Positions 60,857 through 64,000 of a DNA stretch of 64,000 nt are shown here, in pieces. Positions within the stretch are counted from its first letter, which is position 1; each line of letters opens with the position of its first letter. Source of the DNA: Pseudidiomarina piscicola (lineage in GTDB: Bacteria; Pseudomonadota; Gammaproteobacteria; Enterobacterales; Alteromonadaceae); assembly GCF_902806985.1 (NCBI RefSeq), contig NZ_CADCXY010000008.1, positions 20,635-84,634 of the forward strand. The letters are read 5' to 3'. The translations under genes and the position numbers were made by a program. Under the pieces are notes generated by a model that worked only from the letters and a program-made list of their open reading frames with translations, had not been told where the DNA came from and did no database searches.

Positions 60857-61903
60857 ATGGTCCAACAACTGACAGCACCCACTCTTGCCGTAGCCCCGAT
60901 GCTGGATTGGACCGATCGCCACTGTCGTTACTTTCATCGGTTATTAACCAATAAAACCGTGCTTTTCACTGAAATGGTGACTACTGGCGCTATAATCCAC
61001 GGTAAGTTTGACTTTTTAGCCTTTAATCCGGCCGAGCAACCCGTTGTGCTCCAACTCGGTGGTAGTGACCCAGAAGCAATGGCGGAATGTGCTAGCCGAG
61101 CTTATGAGCGCGGTTACGCGGGGGTCGATATCAACGTTGGGTGTCCATCGGACCGCGTCAAAAATGGCAGTTTCGGTGCCTGCTTGATGGCTGCACCGGA
61201 AACCGTAGCACAGTGTATTGAAGCGATGCAGAAAGCGGCACCACAGTTAAGAGTGTCAGTGAAGACACGGCTCGGTATCGATGAAATGGACAGCGATGAG
61301 TTTTTATATGGTTTCATCGATAGTATTGTTGATGCGGGATGTAAAAACCTAACGCTGCATGCGCGCAAAGCATGGCTTAAGGGCTTAAGTCCTAAGCAGA
61401 ATCGTGAAATACCGCCACTGCAATATCAACGCGTGTACGATGCCAAAGTGCGCTATCCGCAGCTACATATGATGATTAACGGTGGCATTACCAACGCCGC
61501 GGACATTCTCACTCACCTACAGCACGTCGATGGCGTCATGATTGGCCGCGAAGCCTATCAAAATCCTGCCTTTCTGGGGTGCTTCGACAGCATCGTTTCA
61601 GCTCCGAACGAACTGCCTGTGGCAACGTCTGCGTCGTTCGAACAACAGCTAGCCGTGGTAGAGCAAATGATTCCATATATCGCTGCCCACTTAGAGCAAG
61701 GTGGCCGTTGTTGGCATGTAGTGCGTCATATGCTGGGCTTGTTCCAAGGTCAACCAGGTGCAAAACGTTGGCGCCAATGGTTAAGTCAACAGGGACCCAG
61801 TGCTGAATCAGCACACGAACTTGTTCAAAATGGCCTTGAGATGGTGCTTCAAGCACGCGAGAAATTTGACCATAATATAGCCGAAAGTACCAATGCGGGC
61901 TAA
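60857..61903 (+). CDS. dusA: tRNA-dihydrouridine(20/20a) synthase DusA
   Basis: FMN enzyme reducing U20/20a in tRNA D-loops. 348 residues from the ATG at 60857, which has GAGG upstream; a TTG six codons earlier lies in the hairpin and is rejected. LAVAPMLDWTDRHCRYFHRLL, DINVGCPSDRVKNGSFGACLM with the catalytic Cys109, VKTRLGID and NGGITNAADIL are typical DusA. The 5' end of dusA is a known integration hotspot, but here it is intact with no element beside it. Confidence 0.96.
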   Translation: MVQQLTAPTLAVAPMLDWTDRHCRYFHRLLTNKTVLFTEMVTTGAIIHGKFDFLAFNPAEQPVVLQLGGSDPEAMAECASRAYERGYAGVDINVGCPSDRVKNGSFGACLMAAPETVAQCIEAMQKAAPQLRVSVKTRLGIDEMDSDEFLYGFIDSIVDAGCKNLTLHARKAWLKGLSPKQNREIPPLQYQRVYDAKVRYPQLHMMINGGITNAADILTHLQHVDGVMIGREAYQNPAFLGCFDSIVSAPNELPVATSASFEQQLAVVEQMIPYIAAHLEQGGRCWHVVRHMLGLFQGQPGAKRWRQWLSQQGPSAESAHELVQNGLEMVLQAREKFDHNIAESTNAG

Positions 61904-61980
61904 TTGTTACGCTGCTCTTTGGCTATAAAGATATCTAAAAGAACCTACAAAAACATGGGGTTAGTGTTTTTGTTTTAAAG

Positions 61981-61997
61981 TTGGCACGGCCTTTGTA
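61981..61997 (+). promoter_or_regulatory. Sigma-54 (-24/-12) promoter
   Basis: TTGGCACG-GCCT-TTGTA fits the RpoN consensus TGGCACG-N4-TTGCA with one change at -12. The E. coli pspA promoter, as I remember it, has the same TTGTA. A perfect dyad AAAAACA-N9-TGTTTTT (61949-61971) lies just upstream. Transcription should start near 62009, before two small genes. Confidence 0.82.
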
Positions 61998-62067
61998 TTA
62001 CTTCTAGCGAGTTGACGAAAACCGTTATTGCAACGGTTAGTAACATAATCAAAGCTAGGAGAATAAC

Positions 62068-62367
62068 ATGAAACCTTTCATTTTGAGTTTAGCCTTCTTA
62101 GGCGCTGCCTTCTCAAGTTCTGCATATGCTGAGCTTCCTAAACTAGAGCAAGCCATGAGCCGCTCGATTGCGGCACAGACGCAGCTGGTCAAACAGCAAT
62201 TTTCTGCCGATACACTACGTTCGAGCCTACAAAACCTGGCTGCCATGCGTGCTGAAATTCCCTATCGAGTGGTGGTTTACGCGGTACTCAATGCGTCTAA
62301 TGAAGAGACCAGCGTCAGCCCTGATACTGCCAAAGAAAAACCAGCGAAACAGGCGTCACCGGAGTAG
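62068..62367 (+). CDS. Small exported protein of unknown function under the sigma-54 promoter
   Basis: 99 residues, not recognised. A clear signal peptide (MKPFILSLAFLGAAFSSSAYA, then ELPKL) directs it to the periplasm; the mature 78 residues are predicted helical and polar, with SADTLRSSLQNLAAMRAEI and a hydrophobic strand YRVVVYAVLNA before a Lys/Glu/Pro-rich tail. No Cys. AGGAG lies six bases before the ATG, and the leader carries a hairpin AACCGTT/AACGGTT (62020-62038). It is the first gene behind the sigma-54 promoter next to dusA, the place of pspG in E. coli. Confidence 0.75.
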   Translation: MKPFILSLAFLGAAFSSSAYAELPKLEQAMSRSIAAQTQLVKQQFSADTLRSSLQNLAAMRAEIPYRVVVYAVLNASNEETSVSPDTAKEKPAKQASPE

Positions 62368-62372
62368 CCGAT

Positions 62373-62492
62373 ATGCTGCCGGAAACCACATTGTGGCTCG
62401 TTATACTAACCTTTTCGCCGGTGGCAACTGTGCTTGTCGCAGCTGCGGTCGTTGCCACCAACCATGCGCTTAATGGCCCCAACGCAGGGTGA
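62373..62492 (+). CDS. 39-residue single-span membrane protein
   Basis: Too short for usual gene calling. MLPETTLWLVILTFSPVATV continues as LVAAAVVATNHALNGPNAG: about 25 hydrophobic residues forming one membrane helix with a short polar tail. GGAG lies eight bases before the ATG, inside the end of the preceding gene, whose stop is only five bases away, so the two are probably co-transcribed from the sigma-54 promoter. No family recognised; it resembles PspG only in being small and hydrophobic. Confidence 0.6.
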   Translation: MLPETTLWLVILTFSPVATVLVAAAVVATNHALNGPNAG

Positions 62493-62573
62493 TTTTGGCT
62501 GAATAATTGTGCTAGTCTGCTGTTCACAACAAAACATAATAACTCGTAAGTTAAAACGACAGAGGAATGTGCT

Positions 62574-63818
62574 GTGAACACAAACGCATGGTTAGGAAAG
62601 GTCAGCGCTATTAGTTTAGCGACGACGTTAGCAATAACGACGTCTTTAGTTACTGCGGTAAATGCAGAAGAAGTAGGTCAGCAGACCTACAGCGCCAGTG
62701 AGCGGGCCGTGGCACTTGCCAAAAACAATTTATTGATTGATACCCACATCGATGTGCCTTATCGCCTAGAACATAAGTGGGATGACGTAAGTAAAGCCAC
62801 TGAAGGCGGTGACTTTGACTACCCGCGCGCAGTTGCAGGCGGCTTAAATGTGCCCTTTATGTCGGTGTATATACCGGCACAGTTGGAACAAACACCAGGT
62901 GCGAGCAAACAATTGGCGCACCAATTAATCGATAGCATGGAAGCACTCGCATGGCGTGCGCCTGAGAAGTTTGCCATGGCTTACAGTGTTGATGATGTGC
63001 TTGAGCAATTTGAGCAAGGTGTGATTTCACTAGCATTGGGTATGGAAAATGGCTCGCCGATTGAAGGTGACATGGCCAACCTTAAAGAATTCTATGAGCG
63101 CGGCATACGGTATATTACGTTATCGCACTCGCTTTCTAACCACATTGCAGATTCCTCTTACGATATTCGTCGCCAGTGGAACGGCTTAAGCCCTTTCGGT
63201 AAAGAGCTGGTGGTCGAAATGAACAATATCGGCGTGATGGTAGATATCTCTCACGTGTCTGATGAAGCATTCTGGCAGGCAGTTGAGATCAGCCGTGTTC
63301 CTGTGATTGCGTCGCACTCATCGTTACGCAAATACACGCCTGGTTTCGAGCGCAATATGAGCGATGACATGATTAAGGCGCTGGGTGAGAACGGTGGCGT
63401 GATCATGATTAACTTTGGTTCAAGCTTTGTCACGCGGTCAGCAAACCGCTGGCGCGACATGCTGAATCAACAGATCGAACAGGTTGAAGAAAAATACGGT
63501 GCTGACACCGACGAAGCGAAGCAGCGGGTCGCTAAGTTACGTGAAGAGAATCCATTCCCATACGCAACTCTTGAGCAAGTGTTGGACCACATTGATTATG
63601 TGGTTAAGCTGATAGGTATCGACCACGTTGGTATTGGTTCAGACTATGATGGCGTAGGCGATTCTCTACCGGTGGGTCTGAAAGATGTCGCGAGCTATCC
63701 GAATTTGGTGCAAGGTTTGATAGACCGTGGTTACTCGGATGCGGATATCAAGAAGGTGTTGAATGAGAACTTCTTGCGGGTATGGCGCGAGGTGGAAGAT
63801 TACGCGGCGAAGCATTAA
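62574..63818 (+). CDS. Exported membrane dipeptidase (M19, renal dipeptidase family)
   Basis: Zinc dipeptidase, probably periplasmic. 414 residues; GTG start with AGAGGA seven bases upstream. Signal peptide (about 1-31, ending AVNAEE). The M19 zinc ligands are visible: His and Asp in LIDTHIDVP, Glu in LALGMENGSPI, His in VDISHVSD, His in IASHSSLRKYTP, and Asp in VGIGSDYDGVGD. No lipobox, so soluble or attached by an uncleaved signal. Fits a peptide-using lifestyle with PepA and the M24 enzyme. The heptamer array follows its stop. Confidence 0.94.
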   Translation: MNTNAWLGKVSAISLATTLAITTSLVTAVNAEEVGQQTYSASERAVALAKNNLLIDTHIDVPYRLEHKWDDVSKATEGGDFDYPRAVAGGLNVPFMSVYIPAQLEQTPGASKQLAHQLIDSMEALAWRAPEKFAMAYSVDDVLEQFEQGVISLALGMENGSPIEGDMANLKEFYERGIRYITLSHSLSNHIADSSYDIRRQWNGLSPFGKELVVEMNNIGVMVDISHVSDEAFWQAVEISRVPVIASHSSLRKYTPGFERNMSDDMIKALGENGGVIMINFGSSFVTRSANRWRDMLNQQIEQVEEKYGADTDEAKQRVAKLREENPFPYATLEQVLDHIDYVVKLIGIDHVGIGSDYDGVGDSLPVGLKDVASYPNLVQGLIDRGYSDADIKKVLNENFLRVWREVEDYAAKH

Positions 63819-63829
63819 AATCTGAAAAC

Positions 63830-63884
63830 GATGTTCGATGTTTGAAAAAAAAGCGATGTTTGCTATTTGATGTTCGATGTTTGA
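63830..63884 (+). repeat. Two inverted outlier copies of the heptamer repeat
   Basis: The 16-mer GATGTTCGATGTTTGA occurs twice (63830-63845 and 63869-63884), with a partial GATGTTTG between. GATGTTC is the reverse complement of the GAACATC unit of the main array, so these copies face it across an 18-base spacer and could fold back on it. Confidence 0.85.
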
Positions 63885-63901
63885 CAAACAATAATACTTG
63901 C

Positions 63902-64000
<99 letters not shown>

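Noticed and set aside
60880..60960. dusA 5' end as an occupied attachment site for an integrative element
   Set aside because: dusA is a known integration target, but here the gene is intact and no integrase, direct repeat or foreign cargo lies beside it.
62373..62492. Calling the 39-residue protein PspG
   Set aside because: Position fits, but E. coli PspG is about twice as long with two membrane spans, and no clear sequence match is visible.

Overview
The window is a dense chromosomal stretch from a gammaproteobacterium, with about 50% GC by eye, short intergenic gaps and many 4-bp start/stop overlaps. Gene order and protein sequences point to the Alteromonadales, most plausibly Idiomarinaceae (Idiomarina/Pseudidiomarina). 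This placement is an inference from synteny (yggS-proC-yggT next to pilTU, tolC/nudF/yqiB/parEC, pepA-holC-valS divergent from lptFG, rpsF-priB-rpsR-rplI-dnaB) and from the weight of amino-acid and peptide metabolism. There are no rRNA genes, insertion sequences, prophages or CRISPR arrays. Almost everything is core genome.

Layout. 1-7.2 kb: proline synthesis (proB-proA, proA cut by the window edge), mutY-yggX, an OmpA-family porin, trmB, and rdgB-hemW. 7.2-15.4 kb: an NhaP2-type antiporter set into the conserved yggS-proC-yggT-DUF4426 group, the pilT-pilU pilus-retraction motors, tsaD and plsY. 15.4-20.5 kb: folB-folK-uppP, cca, and a gspA-gspB pair for type II secretion assembly. 20.5-30 kb: a large acyl-CoA dehydrogenase, putA, and ygiF-glnE. 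30-39 kb: lpxL, tolC, nudF-yqiB, topoisomerase IV (parE, parC), plsC-rraB. 39-46.7 kb: pepA-holC-valS against lptF-lptG, then an RDD membrane protein. 46.8-53.4 kb: tRNA-Leu(CAA), an M24 peptidase, an ATP-grasp ligase of unknown substrate, a sugE/gdx guanidinium exporter under a guanidine-II riboswitch, and rnr-rlmB plus a coupled unknown gene. 53.4-64 kb: the rpsF-priB-rpsR-rplI operon, an ECF sigma / membrane protein / DUF4097 trio, dnaB, zur, a periplasmic amidase, dusA, a sigma-54-type promoter with two small unknown genes, an M19 dipeptidase, and a 7-bp tandem repeat running off the window end.

How the genes work together. Proline is both made (proB, proA, proC) and burned (putA). Peptides are cut by PepA, the M24 peptidase, the M19 dipeptidase and possibly the amidase, and GlnE tunes glutamine synthetase. 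Envelope functions are strongly represented: LptFG, LpxL, PlsY, PlsC, UppP, TolC, OmpA and GspAB.

The most interesting points are the sigma-54 promoter beside dusA, where E. coli keeps pspG, which here drives two small unrecognised envelope genes; the guanidine-II riboswitch on sugE; the ECF/DUF4097 cassette between rplI and dnaB; and the 14-copy heptamer array at the right end. Most ORF starts were re-chosen by ribosome-binding site and family alignment from memory; no database search was possible.
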